The notes below the pieces were generated by a model that did no database searches, had not been told where the DNA came from, and was given only the letters and a program-made list of their open reading frames with translations. A stretch of 9,255 nucleotides of DNA, from contig UREG01000068.1 in NCBI GenBank assembly GCA_900546795.1, positions 1 through 9,255 of the forward strand, given 5' to 3'. Both the position numbers and the translations under genes were made by a program. Position 1 is the first letter of the stretch. Each line of letters begins with the position of its first letter. This stretch comes from an uncultured Veillonellaceae bacterium (lineage in GTDB: Bacteria; Bacillota; Negativicutes; Veillonellales; Megasphaeraceae). Positions 1 through 6,711 of this stretch are shown here, one piece after another.

Positions 1-692
1 CCCGGCGCCATATCTCCCGCCAGGATACGGGGCGCAAGGGTCGTGAGCTGCGCGCTTCCTGCCGCGCCATGCTGAACCGCTTCCAGCACTTTGGAAAGAT
101 CGAGCCCTGTTTTTTTGGCATAGGACAGGGCCTCACAGACTCCGGATACCGCGCCGGCAATCATGATTTGGTTGACCAGTTTGGTGTGCTGTCCGCTGCC
201 GGCTTCTCCTTCATAGACGATGGTTTTGCCCATTGCCTGAAAAATAGGCAGCGCCGCCTGAAAATCTGCCTCGTCTCCGCCAACTAAAATAGAGAGCGTG
301 CCGCTGCGGGCTCCCGTATCGCCGCCGGTAACCGGCGCATCAATGGCATGCAGGCCTTTTTGACTGGCCGCCGCGTAAATTTTCTGCGACAGCTGAGGCG
401 AAGTGGTCGTCATATCGATGAGATAAGTGCCGGGCGCCGCTGAAGCTAAAATGCCTTCTTTACCGAAATATACTTCTTCTACATCGGCGGGAAAGCCCAC
501 GATGGTGATGACCGCATCTTTGCCGCGGACGCATTGGGCGATGGAATCAGCCCAGACCGCTCCTTTTTCAAGGACCGGCTGCGCTTTTTCTTTGGTGCGG
601 TTATACACCGTAACCGAAAATCCGGCAGCCAGCAGATTGCTGATCATGCCGCAGCCCATAATGCCTGTGCCGATAAAGCCAATATGTTTCAT
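1..692 (-). CDS. NAD(P)-dependent beta-hydroxyacid dehydrogenase, 3-hydroxyisobutyrate dehydrogenase / tartronate semialdehyde reductase family (3' end cut by window)
   Basis: The reverse strand reads open from the ATG at 690-692 to the left edge, giving 230 codons of an enzyme usually about 290-300 residues long, so the C-terminal all-alpha part is missing. The N-terminus has the Rossmann dinucleotide motif GFIGTGIMG (residues 5-13). DAPVTGG (118-124) matches the family substrate loop, and GEAGSGQHTKLVNQ (162-175) holds the presumed catalytic Lys171. The start is set by AAGGAGG eight bases upstream. Family members reversibly oxidise 3-hydroxyisobutyrate, tartronate semialdehyde or similar short beta-hydroxyacids with NAD(P) in the cytoplasm. 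The exact substrate cannot be read from the sequence, so no symbol is given. In this family, an Asn-Arg pair after the second beta strand (here YNRTK, 30-34) is usual for NADP-preferring members; that is only a hint. The gene is divergent from the exonuclease operon and shares a gap of about 160 bases with it. Confidence 0.9.
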   Translation of the reverse strand, partial: MKHIGFIGTGIMGCGMISNLLAAGFSVTVYNRTKEKAQPVLEKGAVWADSIAQCVRGKDAVITIVGFPADVEEVYFGKEGILASAAPGTYLIDMTTTSPQLSQKIYAAASQKGLHAIDAPVTGGDTGARSGTLSILVGGDEADFQAALPIFQAMGKTIVYEGEAGSGQHTKLVNQIMIAGAVSGVCEALSYAKKTGLDLSKVLEAVQHGAAGSAQLTTLAPRILAGDMAP

Positions 693-797
693 AGATAAAA
701 CCTCCTTGTCATGTGCATCGTTTACTTACAATAGTTCTGGACAAGAGGGAACATATCCTGCTATGGTAAAAAATGGATTCTGTTTTTGAGAGCGGTT

Positions 798-806
798 TGC
801 TATAAT
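798..806 (+). promoter_or_regulatory. Extended -10 promoter of the exonuclease operon
   Basis: TG-n-TATAAT, with a perfect -10 hexamer at 801-806 and the extended TG at 798-799. It lies 48 bases before the exonuclease ATG. The -35 position 17 bases upstream (778-783, TTCTGT) is poor, which is acceptable for an extended -10 promoter. No comparably clear promoter was found for the divergent dehydrogenase in the same gap. Confidence 0.6.
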
Positions 807-853
807 AGACAAAGAATACTGAAATACATACGGAAGTAAATGAGGTTCATATC

Positions 854-1420
854 ATGGAATTTGTAGCAATTGATTTTGAAACAGCAAACAAGCAGTATGA
901 CAGCGCTTGTTCTCTGGCGGCTGTCACCGTGCAGGGAAATGATATCGTTCGTGAAGCGTACAGCCTGATCCGGCCGCCCGTTATGGATTTTGCCCCCGGC
1001 AATATACAGATTCATCAGATCACGCCGGAGATGGTAGCGGCAAAGCCGACGTTTGATCAGTTATGGGACCGGGTGTATGCCCATTTGGAAGGTAAAATCG
1101 TCGTAGCCCATTTCGCCCTGTTTGATATCCGGGTGCTGCGCACGACGCTGACGACGTATCATATTCCGTGGCCCAGCCTGAAATATGCCTGCACGGTAGA
1201 TATTTCCCGCAAGGTATGGCCGGAGCTGCCGAATCATAAACTCAATACGATGGGGGAATTTTTGGGCTGTGAATTTCAGCATCATCAGGCTCTCGATGAC
1301 GCGCGGGTCTGTGCGAAAATCGTCCAGGCCGCAGCGGACAAAACTGGAGCCAAATCCATGGAAGAATTGATGGATATGTTGGGATTAACCTTGAAAAGTT
1401 TTCGCGGCGGAAGAAAATAA
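854..1420 (+). CDS. DEDDh-family 3'-5' exonuclease (RNase T / DnaQ-like)
   Basis: A 188-residue single-domain exonuclease that removes nucleotides from 3' ends of DNA or RNA using two metal ions. All three Exo motifs are visible. ExoI is AIDFET with Asp7 and Glu9, ExoII is AHFALFDIR with Asp91, and ExoIII is HHQALDDAR with His144 and Asp149 in the H-x4-D spacing of the DEDDh class. It resembles stand-alone relatives of the DNA polymerase III epsilon subunit common in Firmicutes. It has no BRCT or polymerase domain, so a repair or RNA-processing role is as likely as proofreading. The ATG is preceded by GAGG eight bases away. It is first in an operon, 11 bases before the next gene. Confidence 0.9.
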   Translation: MEFVAIDFETANKQYDSACSLAAVTVQGNDIVREAYSLIRPPVMDFAPGNIQIHQITPEMVAAKPTFDQLWDRVYAHLEGKIVVAHFALFDIRVLRTTLTTYHIPWPSLKYACTVDISRKVWPELPNHKLNTMGEFLGCEFQHHQALDDARVCAKIVQAAADKTGAKSMEELMDMLGLTLKSFRGGRK

Positions 1421-1431
1421 AGGAGGACGCG

Positions 1432-2523
1432 ATGGGCATACAGAAAAAAATAGGCCTTTTGGTTCTGGCCGCACTGACAGTGGCCGGCGCCGCCTTGGCT
1501 GCCGTATGGGAAGTAAAAGGAGACCAGGGGAAAAAATACCGGTATGCCATGCCGGATACGGTTCTGTATGAATTTTGGCTGCCTGCCTACACGGCGGAAA
1601 AAGAAGCGGTCTTTTTCGATCCGGAAGATACGCGGATACTGGACGAGTCGGACGGCATGAAGTATGTCATGACTACACTGCTCCACTATCGGGAAGGAAA
1701 AGCCAGCCAGCAGATACAGGTATTCGGCATCGACACGCGGACGAAAAAACAATATGCCGTAAGCACGGTTGACCTGCCGCTTTATTCAGACGGCAAAAAA
1801 GGCTTTGCAGGAAAAGAATGGCATGGGAAGCGGGAAATCCCTCAGAACGGAAACGCTTACCAGGCCGTAGTGGAAAAAATAACCAAAAAAGCGGAAGCCA
1901 ACAGCAAAGATCCCCGGTTTGCCGTCAAGGTGATGGAAACGGACAGCACAAATAACAAAGCAAAAAACAAGGCGTATACCGGGCTGGTGAAAGAACAGAA
2001 AGACCGGGAGTGGACACTGCTTTTAGATAAGAAAAACGGTGAAAAGATTTATGCCAAAACGGATACGGTTCGGTTTGCCGCCGGGGAAGATCCTTCGCAG
2101 ATCGATGCCGTCGTGCTGTATCAGAACCGAAACGGATATACGGCGAAACGGCAGACCTATATGGAAAGCAAATTGACGGGCAGCGAGCGTTGGGCTGTTG
2201 TCGATCGGGAGATTGCCGCCTATGATGCTAAAGGAAACCTGTTGTCGCTTACCGAGCGGGAACTGATCCCGGAATTGCCGGCATTCTCGGCAGAAGGAAG
2301 TGAAACGGAAGCGATCGGGAAACGCCTGGCATCTTTTGCCAAACCGGCGCTGCCGGTGGCCGATCCGCTGACAGAATGGAATAAAAAAGAAGCGAAGAAA
2401 AAAGCGGAACTGAAAAAACAGCAGGAAGAAAAGAAAAAAGAAACGGCTAAAGCCGCGAAAAAAGATGGCAGGAATACAGAAAAAGCCAAAGCAAATACAC
2501 AAGAGAAGAAACGAACGAAATAA
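1432..2523 (+). CDS. Exported protein of unknown function with two related beta-rich segments and a lysine-rich tail
   Basis: I do not recognise this 363-residue protein by name. Residues 1-23 form a clear signal peptide: basic MGIQKK, then a hydrophobic run ending in ALA. There is no lipobox cysteine, so cleavage by signal peptidase I after Ala23 is expected. Two segments, about residues 59-123 and 206-270, share a layout: a DT pair, a hydrophobic strand ending in Tyr, a charged stretch, then QYAV or RWAV, and a Tyr-x-x-x-Gly turn. That layout recalls surface-adhesin-E-like domains, but this is inference. From about residue 316 to the end the chain is almost entirely Lys, Glu, Ala and Gln, and is probably a helical or disordered tail. 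AGGAGG five bases before the ATG fixes the start. The gene lies between the exonuclease and the peptidase in a tight operon. Confidence 0.8.
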   Translation: MGIQKKIGLLVLAALTVAGAALAAVWEVKGDQGKKYRYAMPDTVLYEFWLPAYTAEKEAVFFDPEDTRILDESDGMKYVMTTLLHYREGKASQQIQVFGIDTRTKKQYAVSTVDLPLYSDGKKGFAGKEWHGKREIPQNGNAYQAVVEKITKKAEANSKDPRFAVKVMETDSTNNKAKNKAYTGLVKEQKDREWTLLLDKKNGEKIYAKTDTVRFAAGEDPSQIDAVVLYQNRNGYTAKRQTYMESKLTGSERWAVVDREIAAYDAKGNLLSLTERELIPELPAFSAEGSETEAIGKRLASFAKPALPVADPLTEWNKKEAKKKAELKKQQEEKKKETAKAAKKDGRNTEKAKANTQEKKRTK

Positions 2524-2537
2524 GGCGGAGGTATACC

Positions 2538-3761
2538 ATGGGAATTTTAGAAGGAACGACTGTATTAAAAGATGAAATCAGACCGGTGCCGGCCAGAGAA
2601 TTGGAAGATCGGCTGGCGCGTTTCCGTGAGGAAATGGACAGCCGGCACAGCGGTTGGGAGATGGCGGTGATTAATCATAAAGTCAGCCTGTACTATTTTA
2701 CGGGCACGATGCAGGACGGCATTTTAGTCATTCGTCCGCAGGACGCAATATTTTGGGTGCGCCGCAGTTATGAACGGGCCTGCAATGAATCGCATTTCGA
2801 TGATATCCGGCCGATCAAAAGTTTTCGGGAAGCAGCGGCGGAATATGCCCGGATTCCAAAACGCATTTATGTAGAAACGAAAAAAGTAACGCTGGACTGG
2901 CAGCAATTGTTTCATAAATACTTTGGATTTGAAGAACTGGCGGCGATGGACGATGTGCTGCAGTCGATCCGCTGTGTAAAGAGCGAGTATGAAATCCGGA
3001 TGATGGAAATATCCGGGGCGATTCATGAGACGGTGTTGGATGTGATTGCGCCCAGTATGATTCTGCCCGGCGTCAGCGAAGCGCAGCTGGCTATCAACCT
3101 GTATGCGGAAATGGTGCGGCGCGGTTCGCAGGGAACGGCGCGGTTTAACATGTCTTCCGGTGAAGAATCTGTCGGGCTGGCGTCATTTGGCAAGAGCGGT
3201 CTGGTGCGTACGGCATTTGACGGCCCCGGCGGTACAGGCGGCACTTGCATCGCTGTACAGTCGATCGGCAGCGCGTTTCGCAAACTGCGGCCGCAGCGGT
3301 TGGTATATCTGGATATTCCCTGTGGTTTCGACGGCTACCACACGGACAAAACCGTCGTCTATTATTTTGGCGATTTTGACCAGGATCCCGATAAAGACCG
3401 GATACGAAACGCTCACCAGCAGTGCCTGGATCTGGAAGCGGAAGTAACGGAAATGATGAAACCGGGCGTGCCGGTAGAAGAATTGTATATAAAAACGATG
3501 GAACGATTCAATAATCCGTACGGGGAAGCGTTTATGAACGGCGGAAAATTTCTGGGGCACAGCGTGGGATTGGTGATCGACGAATCGCCGGCTATTGCCA
3601 AAGGATTTAAACAAGTGCTCAAAGAAGGAATGACCTTTGCCTTGGAACCGAAAGTAGCCCTCCCGGGAATCGGCATGGTAGGAACAGAAAATACGTATGT
3701 GGTGAGAAAAGACGGCGTCCATTCTCTGACCGGCCGTTCCCACTCTCTGCGGGTATTATAA
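2538..3761 (+). CDS. M24 family metallopeptidase, Xaa-Pro aminopeptidase type
   Basis: A 407-residue cytoplasmic peptidase with a creatinase-type N-terminal domain (about residues 20-150) and a pita-bread catalytic domain (about 155-400). Family members use two metal ions to remove an N-terminal residue preceding proline. The five expected metal ligands are all identifiable: Asp259 and Asp270 in the DIPCGFDGYHTDKT stretch, His341 in GHSVG, Glu370 in FALEPK, and Glu384 in GTENTYVV. A second histidine seven residues after the ligand His in E. coli aminopeptidase P (His361 there) is replaced by Asp348 (VIDESP). That substitution occurs in a subgroup of anaerobe M24 proteins as I recall them, so substrate specificity may differ. 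CGGAGG six bases before the ATG supports the start, and the gap to the preceding gene is 14 bases. It is the last gene of the operon. Confidence 0.9.
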   Translation: MGILEGTTVLKDEIRPVPARELEDRLARFREEMDSRHSGWEMAVINHKVSLYYFTGTMQDGILVIRPQDAIFWVRRSYERACNESHFDDIRPIKSFREAAAEYARIPKRIYVETKKVTLDWQQLFHKYFGFEELAAMDDVLQSIRCVKSEYEIRMMEISGAIHETVLDVIAPSMILPGVSEAQLAINLYAEMVRRGSQGTARFNMSSGEESVGLASFGKSGLVRTAFDGPGGTGGTCIAVQSIGSAFRKLRPQRLVYLDIPCGFDGYHTDKTVVYYFGDFDQDPDKDRIRNAHQQCLDLEAEVTEMMKPGVPVEELYIKTMERFNNPYGEAFMNGGKFLGHSVGLVIDESPAIAKGFKQVLKEGMTFALEPKVALPGIGMVGTENTYVVRKDGVHSLTGRSHSLRVL

Positions 3762-3840
3762 AAAATTTTCCGAATGGATGTAACCATTCAGGTGGAAATC
3801 CTGCGTTCATTTTTCCTAAGTAAGTACTGAGCAGAAAATA

Positions 3841-3962
3841 GCGCAGTATTCCAGGTGCTTTTTGGAACTGCGAAAAAAGCGGCGTGAGCGCCGTGCCTTG
3901 AATCAGGTATCTTAAAATAGTGAATAATACTGCTGTATAGCTGGAAATGCAGCTGATGTATT
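3841..3962 (+). other. Cluster of competing RNA hairpins after the peptidase gene; candidate structured RNA or long 3' UTR
   Basis: CGCAG-TA-TTCCA (3842-3853) pairs with TGGAA-CTGCG (3863-3872), a ten-pair stem with a two-base bulge. The same bases GCAGTATT (3843-3850) are also fully complementary to AATACTGC (3926-3933), and CGCAG (3842-3846) to CTGCG at 3801-3805, so alternative folds compete. CGGCG-TGAG-CGCCG (3880-3893) forms a tight hairpin, and AGCTG/CAGCT (around 3940-3953) another. I cannot match this to a named RNA family such as 6S, RNase P, SRP or tmRNA. No good promoter was found just upstream. It may simply be the 3' UTR of the peptidase transcript. Confidence 0.3.
3873..3893 (-). 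terminator. Possible intrinsic terminator on the reverse strand
   Basis: Read on the reverse strand, a five-pair GC-only stem with a four-base loop (CGGCG-CTCA-CGCCG) is followed by C and then six T. This is the normal arrangement of an intrinsic terminator. It lies about 545 bases beyond the stop of the leftward LysR gene, so it would only stop read-through or an unannotated leftward transcript. It could equally protect the convergent peptidase operon from antisense transcription. Confidence 0.4.
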
Positions 3963-3966
3963 GTAT

Positions 3967-4014
3967 TGGGAGCGATTGTCTTTGGTTCATGCCGAGGGTG
4001 CCGCTCCCATTTTT
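3967..4014 (+). terminator. Probable terminator of the exonuclease-peptidase operon
   Basis: TGGGAGCG (3967-3974) pairs perfectly with CGCTCCCA (4002-4009), followed by five T (4010-4014). The 27-base loop is long and can hold a small TTGG/CCGA stem. It lies about 205 bases after the peptidase stop codon on the same strand. Confidence 0.5.
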
Positions 4015-4040
4015 GTGTGCGGTTCTCTTTCCTTCGAGGA

Positions 4041-4285
4041 GTGGATCGGAACAGAAAAATATCCGCAGCAGCCGGCACGGCGGACGTGTGCGTAAACAGC
4101 TTGATGGAAAACGATATTTTCTGCGGTTCCATTAGGCTGTGAATTCGGATTCGCACCTAGCCATGATCGGTTTACTGCTGTCATGCCGCCGTGGTTCTCC
4201 TAATGGCGGGGATTATCCCAGCGAATATGTTGCAGCTTGGGAAACGATGGATTTTAAAATCGAACATCCGTTAAGGGATACATGA
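4041..4285 (+). pseudogene. Possible relic of a decayed gene, unidentified
   Basis: Two adjoining stretches read like protein but in different frames. From 4041 to 4142 the frame gives residues such as SAAAGTADVCVNSLMENDIF and then stops. From 4139 to 4285 another frame gives SPNGGDYPSEYVAAWETMDF followed by KIEHPLRDT and a TGA. Joined by a frameshift near 4139 they would form the end of a protein of about 80 residues. I do not recognise the family. No ribosome site of the quality seen at neighbouring genes fits a start. The protein-like look is a judgement by eye, so confidence is low. Confidence 0.25.
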
Positions 4286-4393
4286 CAGCGGTGTTTACGG
4301 CAGCAGTCTTTCCTGCGTTTTTTCGTCTATCGTATTGCTGTTTGAAAGAGAGAATGGATGTTTTAGGATTTTCATTATGGAATATAGCAGCAC

Positions 4394-4431
4394 AAAAGCC
4401 ATGGGGTACTTATGCATGCCCATGGCTTTTT
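4394..4431. terminator. Bidirectional intrinsic terminator beside the LysR stop
   Basis: AAAAGCCATGGG (4394-4405) pairs perfectly over 12 bases with CCCATGGCTTTT (4419-4430), around a 13-base loop. The forward strand ends in five T and the reverse strand in four T, so it can work both ways. It begins seven bases after the stop codon of the leftward LysR gene, which makes it the natural terminator of that gene. Confidence 0.8.
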
Positions 4432-4437
4432 GTATTA

Positions 4438-5349
4438 TTAGCATATATTCGTTTGAGGAATTTCGGCGTATTCTTTAAGAATCTTTATGAACTTTTCTAT
4501 TTGAGCAGTTGGCTTTTTGGAATACAAAATTCCATAGGTTACATTGCAATCCCATTCTAGAGGTATCGTGATAAGCGAGGGATGGATATCTGCCCATGCG
4601 TCCAACGTCAGCAGTAAATGCCCTGTTTGTTCACAGGTATTGAAGGTATCCATATCGTAGTAATAGCCAGTTTCTTCAATAAAAATTTGAGGATGAGTAC
4701 GTTTCAGCATATCGTAAAACTGGTCAATAAACTCCGTATCGCCGCTCTGTACCATCATCAGATGTTCTCCATGCAGCTCTTGCAGAGAGAGTATCTGCCG
4801 GTCTGCCAGCCGATGCCCTTTGGGAACAGCGATGCAGAGATGATAATTTCCCAGAATCAGGTAGTTGGCGTGCTCGCGCATTCGTTTGGAATTAAAGGAC
4901 CCAACCAATAGATCTATGCGTTCGCCAAGCGAAGAAATGACCTGAATAATCTGCTCTTTTGTATCCTCATATGGGATGATATTGAATTTGTATTTTGGAT
5001 ACTCTTCAGACAGAGGGCGCCAAAAATCAGTCAACGTTTTACTGGGATTAAGCAAAGAGGAGCCGACTCGTATGGTGATATGTTCGGTACGTTCGGCCAT
5101 AGCGGCTTTGGTCAGGGCTTTTTCTGCATTGTCCAGCAGCTGTTTTCCATCTTGATAAAGCGATTTTCCTGCGGCAGTCAATTCGATGCCCTGATTTGTG
5201 CGGTTCAACAGCTTCATGCCAAGACGGTTTTCCAGTGTATTGATGTGTTTCATAATGGCAGCGGGAGTTATAAACAGCAATTTTGCCGCTTTAGAAAAGC
5301 TTCCTTGTTCCGCTGCCTGCAAAAAGATTTGAAACTGCCGGCTCAGCAT
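4438..5349 (-). CDS. LysR-type transcriptional regulator
   Basis: A 303-residue DNA-binding regulator of normal family length. The winged helix-turn-helix occupies about residues 1-60, with the typical pattern GSFSKAAKLLFITPAAIMKH then INTLENRLGMKLLNR. A linker helix follows, and the periplasmic-binding-protein-like effector domain spans about 90-295. LysR proteins act as tetramers, usually autorepress, and activate a divergent target when a small ligand binds. The ligand cannot be inferred. The start is set by GGAGG seven bases upstream (5357-5361 on the reverse strand). It is transcribed away from the aldo/keto reductase and flavin reductase cluster, and the shared gap carries divergent promoters, so those genes are the probable targets. 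The gene appears richer in A and T than the left-hand operon, judged by eye, which might reflect separate acquisition. Confidence 0.92.
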   Translation of the reverse strand: MLSRQFQIFLQAAEQGSFSKAAKLLFITPAAIMKHINTLENRLGMKLLNRTNQGIELTAAGKSLYQDGKQLLDNAEKALTKAAMAERTEHITIRVGSSLLNPSKTLTDFWRPLSEEYPKYKFNIIPYEDTKEQIIQVISSLGERIDLLVGSFNSKRMREHANYLILGNYHLCIAVPKGHRLADRQILSLQELHGEHLMMVQSGDTEFIDQFYDMLKRTHPQIFIEETGYYYDMDTFNTCEQTGHLLLTLDAWADIHPSLITIPLEWDCNVTYGILYSKKPTAQIEKFIKILKEYAEIPQTNIC

Positions 5350-5402
5350 AGCATTTCCTCCTATACGATGTGTTTACTTTTAGTAAATGTAGCATAGCAT
5401 TT
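5345..5402. repeat. Twelve-base direct repeat flanking the LysR operator
   Basis: AGCATAGCATTT occurs exactly at 5345-5356, across the LysR start codon, and again at 5391-5402, over the LysR -10 element. The copies are 46 bases apart start to start and bracket the TTTACT/AGTAAA inverted repeat. The unit itself contains the doubled word AGCAT. It may be regulatory or the trace of a short duplication. Confidence 0.6.
5373..5387. promoter_or_regulatory. Inverted repeat, likely LysR operator
   Basis: TTTACT-TTT-AGTAAA is a perfect six-base inverted repeat with a three-base spacer, fitting the T-N11-A shape of LysR binding sites. It sits at the predicted LysR transcription start and about 25 bases before its ATG, where binding would autorepress. 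Confidence 0.5.
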
Positions 5403-5420
5403 TTGGTTATTCAACGTCAA
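5391..5420 (-). promoter_or_regulatory. Promoter of the LysR gene
   Basis: On the reverse strand TTGACG (5415-5420) is separated by 18 bases from TATGCT (5391-5396). Transcription would start near 5384, inside the inverted repeat, giving a short leader of about 35 bases. Confidence 0.5.
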
Positions 5421-5438
5421 GGTAAATGCACCTATAAT
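5410..5438 (+). promoter_or_regulatory. Divergent promoter facing the aldo/keto reductase cluster
   Basis: A perfect TATAAT at 5433-5438 has a weak TTCAAC at 5410-5415, 17 bases upstream. The weak -35 is what a LysR-activated promoter often shows. The -35 elements of the two divergent promoters touch at base 5415. A transcript from here would cross about 390 bases of non-intact sequence before the first aldo/keto reductase. Confidence 0.5.
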
Positions 5439-5819
5439 GTGGATAGGCAAGGTGGCACCAGTACCGAAATGCCGGCTTCACTTGGTGAATACTTTGATAG
5501 GAAACCTGAGAAAACTGCAAGGCTATGAGCATGGAAGAAATGGAATCCATAACGGACGATTGGTATCGGGAGCGGAGAAGTTTTGTCGGGGAGAATATAA
5601 AGGTACAGGAAATGTGAATTCTCTCGTCCTTCGCTGGAATATACTGCGCGGGCTGTCATCTTTAAGCTTGTTCTTAAGGAACCTGTGACGATGAACATCA
5701 GGATCTTTAATGTTGAGTGTGCTGAGAGCGATTCTCTGAAAACCAGGTGCACGGAAATCATGGATTACTACGATTGGAAGATTGCCGAGTTTTTGAATGC
5801 GGTGAAAGGCCACAAATAA
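5439..5819 (+). pseudogene. Probable remnant of the original first gene of the cluster, unidentified
   Basis: No intact gene with a ribosome site fits here, but coding-like pieces follow each other in changing frames. The piece at 5439-5528 contains GGTSTEMPASLGEYFDRKPE. The piece at 5525-5617 is in another frame and contains MEEMESITDDWYRERRSFVG. The third piece, 5601-5819, returns to the first frame and ends with CTEIMDYYDWKIAEFLNAVK before a TAA. The last piece includes a possible 42-residue small ORF from the ATG at 5691. Its end, 18 bases before the next ATG, is normal operon spacing, which supports a former gene. I cannot name the family; the tail faintly recalls an alpha/beta-hydrolase C-terminus but this is weak. 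Confidence 0.35.
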
Positions 5820-5837
5820 AAATAGGAGGAATGAAGT

Positions 5838-6689
5838 ATGAATACGATCACTTTAAACGATGGAAATAAAATCCCTGCTGTTGGTTTTGGCGTTTATCAG
5901 ATTTCAAACAACGGCCCTGCTTATGAGGCTGCTTTGGCCGCGCTGAAAGCCGGATACCGGCATTTGGATACTGCCGCTGCCTATTTCAACGAAGAGGATG
6001 TAGGGCGTGCCGTACGGGACAGCGGTATTCCGCGTGAGGAGATTTTTGTTACCAGTAAGCTGTGGCTCTAGGACTATGGCTATGAGCCTGCCAGGAAAGG
6101 GCTCACCCGCTCCCTGCGAAAGCTGGACATCGGTTATATCGACCTCTATCTGATTCATCAGCCATACGGAGACGTGCCGGAAGCATGGAAAGCGATGGAG
6201 GAGGCCAAGGCAGAGGGAATGCTGCGTTCCATCGGCGTATCTAATATGACTCCGAAGATCTGGAACCAGTTTATTCCCCAGTTTGCCACTAAGCCTGCTG
6301 TCAATCAGGTAGAGTTCAATCCCTTTTTCCAGCAGAAAGCGATTCGGGAGATTATGGCGAAGGACGATGTGAAGCTAGAAGCGTGGTATCCTCTGGGCCA
6401 CGGCAACGGAACGCTGCTCTCTCATTCCGTGATCGGTGCGCTGGCCGAGAAGTACGGCAAGAATCCCGGCCAGATCATTTTGCGCTTTGAGGTGCAGGAA
6501 GGCGTCATCATTTTGCCCAAGTCGGTCAATCCAGAACGGATTAAGGGCAATCTGGAACTTTTCGATTTTGAGCTGAACGAAGCGGAAATGGATTCCCTGC
6601 GGGCGCTGGATACCGGTAAGGGGGTTCATGATCCGGATGCGCCGGGCGTGGCGGAGAAACTGCTGAGTGCTTATAAAATTGAGGATTGA
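5838..6689 (+). pseudogene. Aldo/keto reductase interrupted by an in-frame amber codon
   Basis: One reading frame of 284 codons encodes a complete NADPH-dependent aldo/keto reductase of the short (about 280-residue) 2,5-diketo-gluconate-reductase-like type, except for TAG at 6069-6071 (codon 78). The catalytic tetrad is otherwise present: Asp44 and Tyr49 in YRHLDTAAAYFNEEDVG, Lys74 in TSKLW, and His107 in LIHQPYGD. Relatives usually read KLW-aliphatic-Gln-Asp at this point, so a single C-to-T change of CAG to TAG explains the stop. The 77-residue product would lack His107 and most of the barrel. Internal restart is possible at a GTG at 6174 but would lack the active site. GGAGG lies eight bases before the ATG and the flavin reductase follows 22 bases after the stop. 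Apart from the amber codon the sequence looks unscarred, so the change is recent, suppressed, or a sequencing error. Confidence 0.85.
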
Positions 6690-6711
6690 GGCAAGCTCCA
6701 GGAGGTTAGTA

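Noticed and set aside
427..789. Forward open frame of 120 codons
   Set aside because: It is antisense to the beta-hydroxyacid dehydrogenase, which shows clear Rossmann and catalytic motifs on the reverse strand.
2023..2502. Reverse-strand frame full of phenylalanine, resembling a membrane protein
   Set aside because: The Phe-rich look is the complement of the Lys-rich tail codons of the exported protein.
3183..3743. Reverse-strand open frame of 186 codons
   Set aside because: It is antisense to the M24 peptidase, with aromatic- and arginine-rich composition typical of a shadow frame.
3772..3789. GAATGG/CCATTC hairpin just after the peptidase stop as a terminator
   Set aside because: The stem has only six pairs with weak GC content and no T tract follows. 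The hairpin at 3967-4014 is better.
5432..5761. Reverse-strand open frame of 109 codons upstream of LysR
   Set aside because: It has no ribosome site or recognisable motif and would overlap the LysR promoter. It is kept only as part of the degraded region.
6069..6071. TAG read as pyrrolysine
   Set aside because: Pyrrolysine occurs mainly in methylamine methyltransferases, and there is no pyl gene or related substrate enzyme here. Gln to stop by one base change is simpler.
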